This document shows positions 34,170-44,138 of a DNA stretch of 64,000 nt, piece by piece. Within the stretch, counting starts at the first letter, position 1; each line of letters opens with the position of its first letter. This DNA comes from Lachnospiraceae bacterium UBA5899 (GTDB taxonomy: Bacteria > Bacillota > Clostridia > Lachnospirales > Lachnospiraceae). The stretch is from the NCBI GenBank assembly GCA_002432425.1, contig DJEL01000001.1, forward strand, positions 55,536 through 119,535, given 5' to 3'. Both the position numbers and the translations under genes were made by a program. The notes beneath the pieces are model-generated. The model was not told where the DNA came from. It did not search any database and was given only the letters and a program-made list of their open reading frames with translations.

Positions 34170-37100
34170 ATGTACTTAAAAAGCATAGAAGTATACGGAT
34201 TTAAATCGTTTGCAAATAAAATTACATTTCAGTTTCACAACGGTATCACCGGCATCGTAGGACCGAACGGCAGCGGTAAAAGCAACGTTGCCGATGCGGT
34301 CAGATGGGTTCTGGGTGAACAGCGCATCAAGCAGCTCCGCGGTTCCTCCATGCAGGATGTTATTTTCTCCGGCACGGAAGCGAGGAAGCCTTTAAGCTAC
34401 GCATATGTGGCAATTACCCTGGACAATTCCGACCACCAGCTCGCCATTGATTTTGACGAGGTCACGGTGGCAAGGCGTATATACCGTTCCGGTGAAAGCG
34501 AATACCTGATTAACGGCGCAGCCTGCCGGCTAAAGGACGTCAATGAGCTCTTTTACGATACCGGTATCGGTAAGGAAGGCTATTCCATTATCGGACAGGG
34601 TCAGATTGATAAAATTCTTTCCGGTAAGCCGGAGGAAAGACGTGAGCTTTTTGACGAAGCGGCGGGTATTGTAAAGTTCAAGAGAAGAAAATTTGCCGCC
34701 CAGAAGAAGTTAGAGGACGAAAAGGCAAATTTAGTCCGTGTAAACGATATTCTTTCCGAATTGGAAAAGCAGGTAAAGCCTTTGGAGAAGCAGTCCGAGA
34801 CGGCGAAAATCTACTTAAAGAAAAAGGAAGAATTAAAGGTACTGGATGCCAATACCTTCCTGCTTGAGAGCGAGCAGGTAAAGACCCAGCTTGCCGATGT
34901 GCAGGGAAAGTACGACATTGCATCCAAAGATTATGAGGAAACTTCCCAAAAGTACGAGGGCATCAAGCAGGAGTACGAGGCAATACAGAGCCGGATAGAA
35001 ACACTGGAAAAGGAAATTGAGGAAGCCCGGAACAATCTGACGGACACCAGCGTGCTGCGCGGCAAGTTGGAGGGCGAAATCAATGTCTTAAAGGAGCAGA
35101 TACATTCCGCTACGGACAACGCTGCCCATTTACAGACAAGAAAAGAAAACTTAAACAGCCAGATTGCGCAGAAGGATACCGAAAAGCAGGAAATCCTTGC
35201 AAAGAAAGCGGAAATTGATGAGCAGGTAACGGAGCTTACCGCTACAAGGGATGAGGTAAAAAAGAGCTTAGAGAGCTTACAGAACCGCATCCAGGAGTTA
35301 AACGACAGCATTGAAGCCGGCAAGAACACCATCATCGGCGAGTTAAACCAGAGAGCGACCATCAAGTCCAAAATCGGACGCTTTGACACCATGTTAGAGC
35401 AGGTAGCCATAAGAAAAGCAGAGCTGAATTCCCGGATTCTCAAAGCCAAGTCCGACGAAGAGGACAGGGAAGAAAACATTAAAAAGCTGAAAGAACAGTT
35501 TACGGCAGTTTCCGATGCCTTAAAGGAAATGAAGGAAAAGGCGGAAAAGGACGAAGCGGACATCCAGAAAATCAGGGGAGAGCTTACCCAGAAGGATGTG
35601 AAGCTGCGGGAAACCCAGGAGCAGTACCATCAGGAGAAATCCAAGCTGGAAGCGCTGTCCAATCTGACGGAACGCTACGAAGGCTACGGCGGCAGCGTCA
35701 AAAAGGTCATGGAGCAGAAAACCGACAACAAGGGTATTATCGGTGTCGTTGCGGATATTATTAAAGTAGACAAAAAATACGAAACGGCGATTGAAACCGC
35801 TCTTGGAGGCAATATCCAGAACATCGTAACGGATGACGAGGAAACTGCCAAAAAGATGATTGGCTTCTTAAAGAAGAACCGTCTGGGACGAGCTACCTTC
35901 CTTCCCCTGACAAGCATTAAAAATCCGCAGGAATTCAAGAACCCGGAAGCTCTGAAGGAAAAGGGCGTTGTGGGTATGGCGGACGAGCTGGTCAAGACGG
36001 AAACCCGTTACAAGGATGTGGCGAAAGCCATGCTCGGCAGAATCGTGGTTGTGGACAACGTGGACAATGCCGTGAAAATTGCCCGGAAGTTTGACTACGG
36101 CATCCGTATGGTTACCATTGAGGGTGAACTTTTGGTACCCGGCGGCGCCATCAGCGGCGGTGCCTTCAAGAACAACAGCAACCTTCTCGGTCGAAGAAGA
36201 GAAATGGAGGATTTGGAGAAGAAAATCAAAGACCTTCTTTCAAACGTCGAGACCATCCAGAAGGATATTGAAGAAACCAAACAGAAAAGAAATACCATGC
36301 GTATGGAATTGGAAGCCCTGAAAGCCGACATCCAGCGCAAGTTTATCGAACAGAATACGGCAAGACTATCCGTGGAAAGCGCCAAGGAGCGTATGGAAGA
36401 AGCCGAGGCAGGCTCCCGTACTTTAATGGAAGAATTAAAGGAAATGGAAAAGCAGGTGCTGGAAATCAAGCAGGGCAAGGAAGAAATCCAGAAAGAGCTG
36501 ACCGGTTCCGAAGAAATGGAGAAATCCGTAGAGGCAAGCATTTCCGAGTTCCAGAAGGAACTGGAGGAAAAGAGACTTCTGGAAACAGAAAGCTCCGCCA
36601 AGGTTTCCGAATGGGAGCTGAAAGTGGAGAAGATGCTGCAGACCCAGGGCTTCCACCAGCAGAATGTGGACCGTATCAATGGCGAAATCGAAACTCTTAA
36701 GGGAGAGCTTTCCGAAATCGAAGACGGCATTGCCGGCAACGAAGAAAGCCTACAGGAAAAGAAGGAGCACATTGCCGAAATTGAAAAGACCATTGAAGCT
36801 TCCCATACTTCCCAGGACAAGTCCCAGAAGGAACTGACGGAAAACATTGCCAAGAAGGAAGAACTGAGCGCCAAGCAGAAGAACTTCTTTACGGAGCGGG
36901 AAGAACTGTCCCAGCAGATGACCAGACTGGACAAGGAAGTGTACCGTCTGAATGCCCAGAAGGAAAAAATGGAAGAGGCGATGGAAACCCAGATTAACTA
37001 TATGTGGGATGAATATGAGCTGACCCTTTCCGATGCGGCGTCCTTACGGAACGAGGAGCTTACAGATTTAAGCTCCATGAAAAAAGAGATTTCCGCCATC

Positions 37101-37730
37101 AAGGACCAGATTAAAAAGCTGGGCGATGTCAATGTCAACGCCATTGAGGACTACAAGAATTTAATGGAGCGTTACACCTTCTTAAAGACCCAGCACGACG
37201 ATTTAATCGAGGCGGAAAAGACACTGGAGGGCATTATCACGGAGCTGGACAGCGCCATGAGAAAGCAGTTCCAGGAGAAATTTGCGGAGATTAACAAGGA
37301 ATTTGACAAAGTATTCAAGGAACTCTTCGGCGGGGGCAGAGGCACTCTGGAACTGATGGAGGACGAGGATATTCTGGAAGCGGGCATCCGTATCATTGCC
37401 CAGCCGCCCGGAAAGAAACTGCAGAACATGATGCAGCTCTCCGGTGGCGAAAAGGCGCTGACGGCGATTTCCTTACTGTTTGCCATCCAGAACTTAAAAC
37501 CGTCACCGTTCTGTCTTCTGGACGAAATCGAAGCGGCGCTGGATGAGTCCAACGTCGGAAGATTTGCCAAGTACCTGCATAAACTGACCAAGAATACGCA
37601 GTTCATCGTCATTACACACCGACGGGGAACCATGGAAAAGGCGGACCGCCTGTACGGTATTACCATGCAGGAGAAGGGTGTTTCCGCACTTGTCAGTGTC
37701 AACCTGATTGACAAGGATCTGGACAATTAA
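34170..37730 (+). CDS. smc: Chromosome segregation protein SMC
   Basis: A 1186-residue condensin ATPase that organises and segregates the chromosome with ScpA and ScpB. The head is split: Walker A GPNGSGKSNVADAVRWVL near residue 32 at the N-terminus, and signature LSGGEKALTAISLLFA with Walker B FCLLDEIEAALDESN near the C-terminus. Between are two long coiled coils (about 170-500 and 680-1030) flanking the hinge (about 520-670) with the glycine motif GGAISGGAF. ATG 34170 is five bases after rnc with AGGGG close upstream. ftsY follows 40 bases later. Confidence 0.98.
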   Translation: MYLKSIEVYGFKSFANKITFQFHNGITGIVGPNGSGKSNVADAVRWVLGEQRIKQLRGSSMQDVIFSGTEARKPLSYAYVAITLDNSDHQLAIDFDEVTVARRIYRSGESEYLINGAACRLKDVNELFYDTGIGKEGYSIIGQGQIDKILSGKPEERRELFDEAAGIVKFKRRKFAAQKKLEDEKANLVRVNDILSELEKQVKPLEKQSETAKIYLKKKEELKVLDANTFLLESEQVKTQLADVQGKYDIASKDYEETSQKYEGIKQEYEAIQSRIETLEKEIEEARNNLTDTSVLRGKLEGEINVLKEQIHSATDNAAHLQTRKENLNSQIAQKDTEKQEILAKKAEIDEQVTELTATRDEVKKSLESLQNRIQELNDSIEAGKNTIIGELNQRATIKSKIGRFDTMLEQVAIRKAELNSRILKAKSDEEDREENIKKLKEQFTAVSDALKEMKEKAEKDEADIQKIRGELTQKDVKLRETQEQYHQEKSKLEALSNLTERYEGYGGSVKKVMEQKTDNKGIIGVVADIIKVDKKYETAIETALGGNIQNIVTDDEETAKKMIGFLKKNRLGRATFLPLTSIKNPQEFKNPEALKEKGVVGMADELVKTETRYKDVAKAMLGRIVVVDNVDNAVKIARKFDYGIRMVTIEGELLVPGGAISGGAFKNNSNLLGRRREMEDLEKKIKDLLSNVETIQKDIEETKQKRNTMRMELEALKADIQRKFIEQNTARLSVESAKERMEEAEAGSRTLMEELKEMEKQVLEIKQGKEEIQKELTGSEEMEKSVEASISEFQKELEEKRLLETESSAKVSEWELKVEKMLQTQGFHQQNVDRINGEIETLKGELSEIEDGIAGNEESLQEKKEHIAEIEKTIEASHTSQDKSQKELTENIAKKEELSAKQKNFFTEREELSQQMTRLDKEVYRLNAQKEKMEEAMETQINYMWDEYELTLSDAASLRNEELTDLSSMKKEISAIKDQIKKLGDVNVNAIEDYKNLMERYTFLKTQHDDLIEAEKTLEGIITELDSAMRKQFQEKFAEINKEFDKVFKELFGGGRGTLELMEDEDILEAGIRIIAQPPGKKLQNMMQLSGGEKALTAISLLFAIQNLKPSPFCLLDEIEAALDESNVGRFAKYLHKLTKNTQFIVITHRRGTMEKADRLYGITMQEKGVSALVSVNLIDKDLDN

Positions 37731-37770
37731 GCAGAGGAGATAAGGAAAATATAAAGGAAGGCATAAGACT

Positions 37771-38727
37771 ATGAGTGAAGAAAAAATGGGATTTTTTGTC
37801 AAACTGAAAAACGGGCTGAAAAAGACCAGGGACAATATTGTAAACGGTATTGACTCGGTGTTTAACGGCTTTTCTTCCATAGACGAGGATTTCTACGAAG
37901 AACTGGAAGAAATCCTCATCATGGGCGACATCGGCGTGAATGCCACCACCGCCATTATCGAGCGGCTGAAGCAGCAGGTAAAAGTGCAGCATATCAAAGA
38001 GCCTTCCCAGTGCAAACAGCTTTTGGTGGACAGCATCCGCGAGCAGATGCAGGTGGGAGAAAATGCCTACGAGTTTGAAAACAGACAGTCCGTAGTCATG
38101 GTGATTGGCGTAAACGGTGTGGGAAAGACCACTTCCGTGGGAAAGCTTGCCGGCAAACTGAAGGCGCAGGGAAAAAGAGTGCTGATTGCGGCGGCGGATA
38201 CCTTCCGTGCGGCGGCCTTAGACCAGCTTAAGGAATGGGCGGACAGAGCGGATGTGGACATTATCGGCGGCGCAGAGGGTTCCGACCCTGCGAGCGTGGT
38301 TTACGATGCCTGCATGGCAGCCAAGTCCCGTAAGGCGGATGTGCTTTTAATTGATACCGCGGGCAGACTTCACAACAAGAAGAACCTGATGGAAGAATTA
38401 AAGAAGATGAACCGCATCATTGACAGGGAATTTCCCGATGCTTACCGGGAGAACTTTATTGTTTTGGACGGCACCACCGGACAGAATGCGCTGGTGCAGG
38501 CAAGGGAATTCGGTGAGGTGGCAGACCTGACCGGTATTATCCTGACGAAGCTTGACGGTACGGCGAAGGGTGGTATTGCGGTAGCCATCCAGTCCGAGCT
38601 TAGTGTACCGGTAAAGTACATCGGTGTGGGCGAGACCATAGACGATTTGCAGAAGTTCGATGCAGATGCATTTGTCAGTGCATTGTTTGACAGAAAAGAC
38701 GATGACGAAGACGAGAAAGAAGTGTAA
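37771..38727 (+). CDS. ftsY: Signal recognition particle receptor FtsY
   Basis: GTPase that docks SRP-ribosome complexes at the membrane. A 318-residue NG-domain protein without a long acidic A domain, as is usual in Firmicutes. G1 is GVNGVGKTTSVGKLAG near residue 113, the insertion-box loop region DTFRAAALDQLKEWA is near 145, G3 is DTAGRLHNKKNLMEEL and G4 is TKLDGTAKGG. It is the partner of Ffh at 42387. Confidence 0.97.
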   Translation: MSEEKMGFFVKLKNGLKKTRDNIVNGIDSVFNGFSSIDEDFYEELEEILIMGDIGVNATTAIIERLKQQVKVQHIKEPSQCKQLLVDSIREQMQVGENAYEFENRQSVVMVIGVNGVGKTTSVGKLAGKLKAQGKRVLIAAADTFRAAALDQLKEWADRADVDIIGGAEGSDPASVVYDACMAAKSRKADVLLIDTAGRLHNKKNLMEELKKMNRIIDREFPDAYRENFIVLDGTTGQNALVQAREFGEVADLTGIILTKLDGTAKGGIAVAIQSELSVPVKYIGVGETIDDLQKFDADAFVSALFDRKDDDEDEKEV

Positions 38728-38774
38728 AAATTGTGCAGGCACAAAGTTTGCAGGTTTTGAGAAAAGGAGAAAAT

Positions 38775-39998
38775 ATGGAAGAGAAGATGCTTACATTACC
38801 GAGATTTGAGGAGGCCTCCGAAATTGTAAAGAAGGTGACTCTTGAAACCAAGCTGGTTTACAGTGATTTCTTAAGTGAACGCTACGGCAACAAAATATAT
38901 TTGAAGCCGGAAAATATGCAGTTCACCGGAGCGTACAAGGTGCGCGGCGCCTATTATGCCATGAGTACCTTAAGCGACGAGCAGAGAAGCAAGGGTGTTA
39001 TTACCGCTTCCGCAGGCAACCATGCACAGGGCGTTGCCTATGCCGCAAAATGCTACGGCGTGAAGGCGACCATCGTAATGCCGACTACAACCCCTCTTAT
39101 GAAAGTAAACCGCACCAAGAGTTACGGCGCGGAAGTGGTTCTGTGGGGCGATGTGTATGACGAAGCATGTGCCAAGGCATATGAACTGGCGGACGAAAAA
39201 GGTTACACCTTTATTCATCCCTTCAATGACCTGACTGTTGCAACCGGTCAGGGTACCATTGCCATGGAAATCTTCAAGGAGCAGCCTCTGGTAGACTATA
39301 TTCTGGTTCCCATCGGCGGCGGCGGACTGGCAACCGGTGTTTCCACACTGGCAAAGCTTTTAAATCCCAAGATTAAAGTCATCGGTGTAGAACCTGCCGG
39401 AGCAGCCTGTATGAAGGCCACCTTAAAGGAGGACAAGGTAGTGACACTTCTCAAGGTCAGCACCATTGCAGACGGTACTGCCGTAAAGACACCGGGCGAC
39501 AGGCTGTTTCCTTACATAAAGAAAAATCTGGACGACATCATTACCGTAGAGGATGACGAACTGATTGTAGCCTTCCTCGATATGGTGGAAAATCACAAGA
39601 TGGTAGTAGAAAACTCCGGTCTTCTGACCGTGGCAGCTTTAAAACATCTGGATGTGAAAAATAAAAAGATTGTACCGATTTTGAGCGGCGGCAATATGGA
39701 TATCATTACCATGTCATCCGTGGTACAGCAGGGACTGATTTTCAGGGACCGTATCTTTACCGTTTCCGTACTGCTTCCCGACAAGCCGGGCGAACTCTGC
39801 AAGGTGGCGGGTATTGTGGCAAAGGAAAACGGCAACGTTATCAAACTGGAGCACAACCAGTTTGTATCCACCAACAGAAGCGCAGCCGTAGAACTCCGTA
39901 TTACTCTTGAGGCCTTCGGCACCGAGCACAAGCATCAGATTATCGCAGCACTGGAAAAAGAAGGCTACAGCCCGAAGCTGATTCAGCCCATTATTTAA
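38775..39998 (+). CDS. ilvA: Threonine ammonia-lyase with ACT domain
   Basis: PLP enzyme that deaminates threonine to 2-oxobutyrate. The 407-residue protein has the PLP lysine in QFTGAYKVRGAYYAM near residue 55, the phosphate loop PIGGGGLATGVST near residue 180, and a single C-terminal ACT domain (about 330-405; SVLLPDKPGELCKVAGIVA). One ACT copy and this length fit the clostridial type, which may be catabolic (TdcB-like) or biosynthetic; no ilv genes are adjacent to decide. AAAAGGAG precedes ATG 38775; an upstream frame start at 38733 lacks support. It follows ftsY by 47 bases. Confidence 0.92.
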   Translation: MEEKMLTLPRFEEASEIVKKVTLETKLVYSDFLSERYGNKIYLKPENMQFTGAYKVRGAYYAMSTLSDEQRSKGVITASAGNHAQGVAYAAKCYGVKATIVMPTTTPLMKVNRTKSYGAEVVLWGDVYDEACAKAYELADEKGYTFIHPFNDLTVATGQGTIAMEIFKEQPLVDYILVPIGGGGLATGVSTLAKLLNPKIKVIGVEPAGAACMKATLKEDKVVTLLKVSTIADGTAVKTPGDRLFPYIKKNLDDIITVEDDELIVAFLDMVENHKMVVENSGLLTVAALKHLDVKNKKIVPILSGGNMDIITMSSVVQQGLIFRDRIFTVSVLLPDKPGELCKVAGIVAKENGNVIKLEHNQFVSTNRSAAVELRITLEAFGTEHKHQIIAALEKEGYSPKLIQPII

Positions 39999-40054
39999 AG
40001 CTTTCCGGTTGGAAGGAATGCTTTTAAAATCAAAAGATGTGTTAGTACACTGAT

Positions 40055-40090
40055 AAAATCCGCATATACTATATATGCGGATTTTGTTTC
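40055..40090. terminator. Terminator-like perfect hairpin after ilvA
   Basis: AAAATCCGCATAT (40055-40067) and ATATGCGGATTTT (40073-40085) form a perfect 13-bp stem with a 5-base loop. The A-run and T-run are part of the stem, so it could act in either direction. Confidence 0.65.
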
Positions 40091-40140
40091 CCTTAAGGTT
40101 TTTTACCCGGAAAAACATATTCGTGTAAAGGAGAAAACAT

Positions 40141-41010
40141 ATGGATAAGAAAAAAATCGGCAAAAAAGTTATGGGTTATGTGCTTATGACACTGGCATGC
40201 TTCTGTTATTCCGTAGGTATCAGTTTATTTGTGGAGCCGAACAACATTGCTTCCGGCGGCGTAACCGGTATTGCCATTATTTTAAATAAGGCGATAGGCG
40301 GCAGCACCGGTATCTGGTTCTTCGTTATCAATATTCCCATTCTGTTAATCGGTATGTGGAAATTCGGTTTTAAGTTTTTAATGTCAACCGTTTACTGCAC
40401 CACCATAATTTCTGTGTTTACGGACTTGCTCAGCCGCTACGGAAGTCCGCTTACAAGTGACGTACTGGTGGCAACCATCGCCGGCGGTATGCTGACGGCA
40501 ATCGGCATGGGCGGTGTGTTCAAGGCAGGCGCCACCACGGGCGGTATGGACATTGTGGTAAAGCTCTGCAAATTGAAATTCCCCTATATGAAGACAGGCT
40601 CTTTGTTCCTCATTATGGACTTTTTAGTGGTGCTGGCATCCGCCTTTGTTTTCCAGGATATTGACAGAGCCTTTTATTCCGCCATGGAAGTGTTTGTGAC
40701 ATCCACGCTGCTTGACCTGGTATTGTATGGTAAGGACGGCGCCAAGCTGATTTACATTATCAGCGACAAGTCGGAAAAAATTGCGGCAAGACTGTTGGAC
40801 GAGCTCAACATCGGCGTAACCTATATGGAAGGACAGGGCGCCTATAGCGGCAGGGAAAAGAAGGTCATTATGTGCGTCACCAGAAAACAGATGGCGCCGA
40901 GAGCGGAAGAAATTGTAAAAGAGGAAGACCCCAATACCTTTATGATTGTGAGCAGCGCTTCGGAAATTTACGGGGAAGGTTACAAGAGCTATTTCAGCGA
41001 AAAACTGTAA
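40141..41010 (+). CDS. YitT family membrane protein
   Basis: A 289-residue protein with five to six membrane helices (residues 10-195) followed by a cytoplasmic DUF2179 domain (about 200-285; RLLDELNIGVTYMEGQGAYS and EDPNTFMIVSSASEIYGEGY). The glycine-rich motif FKAGATTGGMDIV near residue 125 and FVEPNNIASGGVTGIAIIL near residue 28 are typical. YitT-family transport function is not firmly known. AAAGGAG is seven to eight bases before ATG 40141. Confidence 0.9.
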   Translation: MDKKKIGKKVMGYVLMTLACFCYSVGISLFVEPNNIASGGVTGIAIILNKAIGGSTGIWFFVINIPILLIGMWKFGFKFLMSTVYCTTIISVFTDLLSRYGSPLTSDVLVATIAGGMLTAIGMGGVFKAGATTGGMDIVVKLCKLKFPYMKTGSLFLIMDFLVVLASAFVFQDIDRAFYSAMEVFVTSTLLDLVLYGKDGAKLIYIISDKSEKIAARLLDELNIGVTYMEGQGAYSGREKKVIMCVTRKQMAPRAEEIVKEEDPNTFMIVSSASEIYGEGYKSYFSEKL

Positions 41011-41025
41011 GAGGGGAGAAATCAT

Positions 41026-41874
41026 ATGGATTTTTTTGACAGAGAAGGCAGCTACGAAAAAACGGGGTATCTGTATGACGATTTCAAGATGTTTACCCTG
41101 ATGGGAAAGGAAAACCGGACATATGAATACCACTACCATGATTTCTGTAAGCTTCTCATATTCTTAAACGGGGATGTCACCTATTCTATAGAAGGAAAAA
41201 GCTATAAATTAAAGCCGTTTGACTATGTGCTGGTGGACAAGGGCGCCATCCACAAGCCCCGGATAGCCTCGGACGAACCTTACGAACGGGTGGTGTTTTA
41301 TATTTCCGATGAGTTTTTCAACCATCTGAAAGAGGAGGGCTGCGACCTGCATTACTGCTATGAAAAGGCAAAGGAAGAGGGCGTGGACGTGCTGCGCTTT
41401 CCCGCCATGCAGAATACCAGGCTGCGGGGACTGTTGGAAGAAATGCAGAAAAACAGCTTAAGCGGGGAATATGCATCCAAGCTGTACGGCAAAGTGCTGT
41501 TTACGGAACTGATGATTTTGTTAAACAGGGGCTGCAAGGACGGAACCGGCAGCTTTGACCATGCCGTCACCTACAACCAGAAGATGATTGACCTTCTATA
41601 TTACATCGGGGAGCATCTGACGGAGGAGCTGTCCGTGGAAGAGCTGGCAAACCGGTTTTACATCAGCAAATACCACATGATGCGGCAGTTTAAGGAAGAA
41701 ACCGGCTACACTATCCACCAGTACATAACGGAAAAGAGAGTGCTTCTGGCAAACTCCTACCTGAAAACAGGCATGAGCGCCACAAATGCCTGCTTCCAGA
41801 GCGGTTTTAAGGACTATTCCACTTTCCTGCGGGCGTATAAAAGCCGCATGCAGAAGAGTCCCACGGAAAAATAA
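41026..41874 (+). CDS. AraC family transcriptional regulator
   Basis: A 282-residue regulator. The N-terminal cupin-like sensor domain (about residues 20-150) has EYHYHDFCKLLIFLNGDVTY and PFDYVLVDKGAIHKP. The C-terminal AraC DNA-binding domain has two helix-turn-helix motifs, SVEELANRFYISKYHMMRQF near residue 204 and NACFQSGFKDYSTFLRAYKS near residue 252. The ligand is probably a small molecule such as a sugar or amine; targets are unknown. It follows yitT after 15 bases and may control it. Confidence 0.9.
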   Translation: MDFFDREGSYEKTGYLYDDFKMFTLMGKENRTYEYHYHDFCKLLIFLNGDVTYSIEGKSYKLKPFDYVLVDKGAIHKPRIASDEPYERVVFYISDEFFNHLKEEGCDLHYCYEKAKEEGVDVLRFPAMQNTRLRGLLEEMQKNSLSGEYASKLYGKVLFTELMILLNRGCKDGTGSFDHAVTYNQKMIDLLYYIGEHLTEELSVEELANRFYISKYHMMRQFKEETGYTIHQYITEKRVLLANSYLKTGMSATNACFQSGFKDYSTFLRAYKSRMQKSPTEK

Positions 41875-41931
41875 TGCAGTCGGGCAGAAAAATACAAAAA
41901 ACAAAAAAATACAGGTGTAAAGAAAAAATAC

Positions 41932-41960
41932 TTGACACCCGTTGCGGGATATTGTATCAT
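41932..41960 (+). promoter_or_regulatory. Sigma-A promoter of ylxM-ffh
   Basis: Perfect TTGACA (41932-41937), 17 bases, TATCAT (41955-41960), about 35 bases before the ylxM start. Confidence 0.75.
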
Positions 41961-42001
41961 GGCAAAGGTGATGACAGGAAAACCGAAGGGGCGTGCCTTC
42001 T

Positions 42002-42367
42002 ATGGATAAGATTTTTGAAAAAGGCCTTTTGTATGATTTTTACGGTGACCTTCTGACACCGCATCAGCAGAAGATTTATGAGGATGCCGTGTACGGCGAC
42101 CTTTCCCTTGGCGAAATAGCCGAGCAGGAGGGCATCAGCAGACAGGGCGTGCATGACCTTATCAGGCGCTGCGACAAAATCCTTTGTGACTATGAAAGCA
42201 AACTGCATCTTTTAGAAAAGTTCCAGATGACGAAAGAGACCGTCCGTGAAATCAAAAGTCTTGCCGAGGAAACCAGGCAGAGCTTACCGGCGGACACGGA
42301 AATATCGGTGCTTTCCGAGAAGATTAAAAAAATAGAAGCTTTGAGCGAGAAGCTGTTAAAAGAGTGA
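42002..42367 (+). CDS. ylxM: YlxM family SRP-associated DNA-binding-like protein
   Basis: A 121-residue UPF0122 protein with a sigma-70 region 4-like helix-turn-helix: LTPHQQKIYEDAVYGDLSLG followed by EIAEQEGISRQGVHDLIRRC. It always neighbours ffh in Firmicutes, and streptococcal YlxM binds SRP components and tunes Ffh GTPase activity. ATG 42002 has AAGGGG upstream. ffh follows by 19 bases. Confidence 0.93.
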   Translation: MDKIFEKGLLYDFYGDLLTPHQQKIYEDAVYGDLSLGEIAEQEGISRQGVHDLIRRCDKILCDYESKLHLLEKFQMTKETVREIKSLAEETRQSLPADTEISVLSEKIKKIEALSEKLLKE

Positions 42368-42386
42368 TACCCGAAAGGAAATATGC

Positions 42387-43754
42387 ATGGCATTTGAAAG
42401 TTTAACCGAAAAATTGCAGAATGTATTCAAAAATCTGCGAAGCAAGGGCAGACTTACGGAAGAGGATGTCAAGACCGCCTTAAAAGAAGTCAAAATGGCG
42501 CTTCTGGAAGCGGATGTAAACTTCCGGGTGGTAAAGCAGTTTGTGAAATCCGTGGAAGAAAGAGCCGTAGGCAGCGATGTATTGAACGGCTTAAATCCCG
42601 GACAGATGGTTATCAAAATCGTAAACGAGGAAATGGTTGCCCTCATGGGCTCCGAGACCACGGAGATTAAGATGCAGCCCGGCAAGGCAATTACCGTCAT
42701 TATGATGGCAGGTCTTCAGGGCGCCGGTAAAACCACCACCACGGCAAAGATTGCCGGTAAATTAAAATTAAAGGGCAAGAAACCGTTACTGGTTGCCTGC
42801 GATATTTACCGTCCCGCAGCGATTGAACAGCTGCAGATAAACGGAAAGAAGCAGGAAGTGGATGTCTTTTCCATGGGTACGGACCACAAGCCTGTGGAGA
42901 TTGCAAAGGAAGCCCTTAAGTACGCAGAGAAAAACGGACACAATGTGGTTATCCTGGATACCGCCGGACGTCTTCACATCGATGAAGGTATGATGGCAGA
43001 GTTGCAGGAAATCAAACAGAATATAGATGTTCATCAGACACTGCTTGTTGTGGATGCCATGACAGGTCAGGATGCCGTCAATGTGGCAAAAGAGTTTGAT
43101 GAAAAAGTCGGTGTCGACGGTATTATCCTTTCCAAGATGGACGGTGATACCAGAGGCGGTGCGGCTCTTTCCGTAAAGGCTGTCACCGGCAAGCCTATTT
43201 TATATGTAGGTATGGGCGAAAAGCTCTCCGATTTGGAGCAGTTTTATCCCGACAGAATGGCGAGCCGTATCCTTGGCATGGGAGATGTGCTTTCCCTGAT
43301 TGACAAGGTGCAGGCAAACATTGACATTGATGCGGACAAGGAAAAAGAAATGGCCGGCCGCATGAAAAAGGGTAAGTTCGATTTTGAGGACTACTTGGAG
43401 AGCATGAAGCAGATGAAAAAAATGGGCGGTCTTTCCGCAATCCTCGGTATGATGCCGGGTATGGGAGGAAAGGCAGGCGATATCGGGTCCATGGTGGACG
43501 AAAAGCAGCTTGCCCATATGGAAGCCATTGTGCTTTCCATGACACCTGCCGAAAGAAGAAATCCCAAGCTCTTAAACCCGCAGCGCAAGTTCCGTATTGC
43601 GAAGGGCGCAGGTGTGGATATTGCGGTGGTAAACCGCTTTATCAAGCAATTTGAACAGAGCCAGAAGCTGATGAAACAGTTTGCCGGAGGCGGCAAGAGA
43701 AAGGGCTTCGGCGGTTTCCCGGGAATGGGAGGCAAAGGAAGATTTCCTTTTTAA
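42387..43754 (+). CDS. ffh: Signal recognition particle protein Ffh
   Basis: A 455-residue SRP54 GTPase that binds signal sequences and 4.5S RNA. The N domain is residues 1-90. The G domain has GLQGAGKTTTTAKIAG near residue 107, DTAGRLHIDEGMM and SKMDGDTRGGAALS. The methionine-rich M domain (about 310-445) contains LSAILGMMPGMGG and the RNA-binding SMTPAERRNPKLLNPQRKFR region. It works with FtsY at 37771. Confidence 0.98.
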   Translation: MAFESLTEKLQNVFKNLRSKGRLTEEDVKTALKEVKMALLEADVNFRVVKQFVKSVEERAVGSDVLNGLNPGQMVIKIVNEEMVALMGSETTEIKMQPGKAITVIMMAGLQGAGKTTTTAKIAGKLKLKGKKPLLVACDIYRPAAIEQLQINGKKQEVDVFSMGTDHKPVEIAKEALKYAEKNGHNVVILDTAGRLHIDEGMMAELQEIKQNIDVHQTLLVVDAMTGQDAVNVAKEFDEKVGVDGIILSKMDGDTRGGAALSVKAVTGKPILYVGMGEKLSDLEQFYPDRMASRILGMGDVLSLIDKVQANIDIDADKEKEMAGRMKKGKFDFEDYLESMKQMKKMGGLSAILGMMPGMGGKAGDIGSMVDEKQLAHMEAIVLSMTPAERRNPKLLNPQRKFRIAKGAGVDIAVVNRFIKQFEQSQKLMKQFAGGGKRKGFGGFPGMGGKGRFPF

Positions 43755-43860
43755 GCATGTTACACCATGGAAAACATGGTAAACCCCAAAGAGAATGGTA
43801 CGGAATTCAGATTTCCTTATCATAGATAAAATTTTAAGAATCACGCGGAGGTGAAAAGAA

Positions 43861-44106
43861 ATGGCAGTTAAAATCAGATTAAGAAGAATGGGACAGAAGA
43901 AGGCTCCTTATTATAGAATCATCGTTGCAGATTCCCGTTCTCCCAGAGACGGAAAATGTATCGAAGAAATCGGTACCTATGATCCCAGCACAGATCCCAG
44001 CACTTTTAACATTAACGAAGAGTTAGCTAAGAAGTGGTTGGCAAACGGTGCACAGCCTACAGAAGTTGTCGGCAAACTTTTCAAAGCTGCAGGCATTGAA
44101 AAATAG
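43861..44106 (+). CDS. rpsP: 30S ribosomal protein S16
   Basis: An 81-residue ribosomal protein with the S16 start [20 protein letters not shown] and the conserved [24 protein letters not shown] precedes ATG 43861. About 105 bases separate it from ffh; that gap holds a small hairpin (ACCATG-CATGGT near 43765-43782), but no clear promoter. Confidence 0.97.
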   Translation: MAVKIRLRRMGQKKAPYYRIIVADSRSPRDGKCIEEIGTYDPSTDPSTFNINEELAKKWLANGAQPTEVVGKLFKAAGIEK

Positions 44107-44138
44107 TTTCCTGTTGACAGCGTGTTTGGAGGTGGATT

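Noticed and set aside
36095..36934. A 279-codon serine-rich ORF antisense to smc
   Set aside because: It mirrors the biased codons of the SMC coiled coil, has no ribosome site and gives a low-complexity serine/phenylalanine protein.
38728..38774. T-box or other amino-acid riboswitch before ilvA
   Set aside because: The gap to ftsY is 47 bases, too short for any such leader, and no T-box sequence is present.
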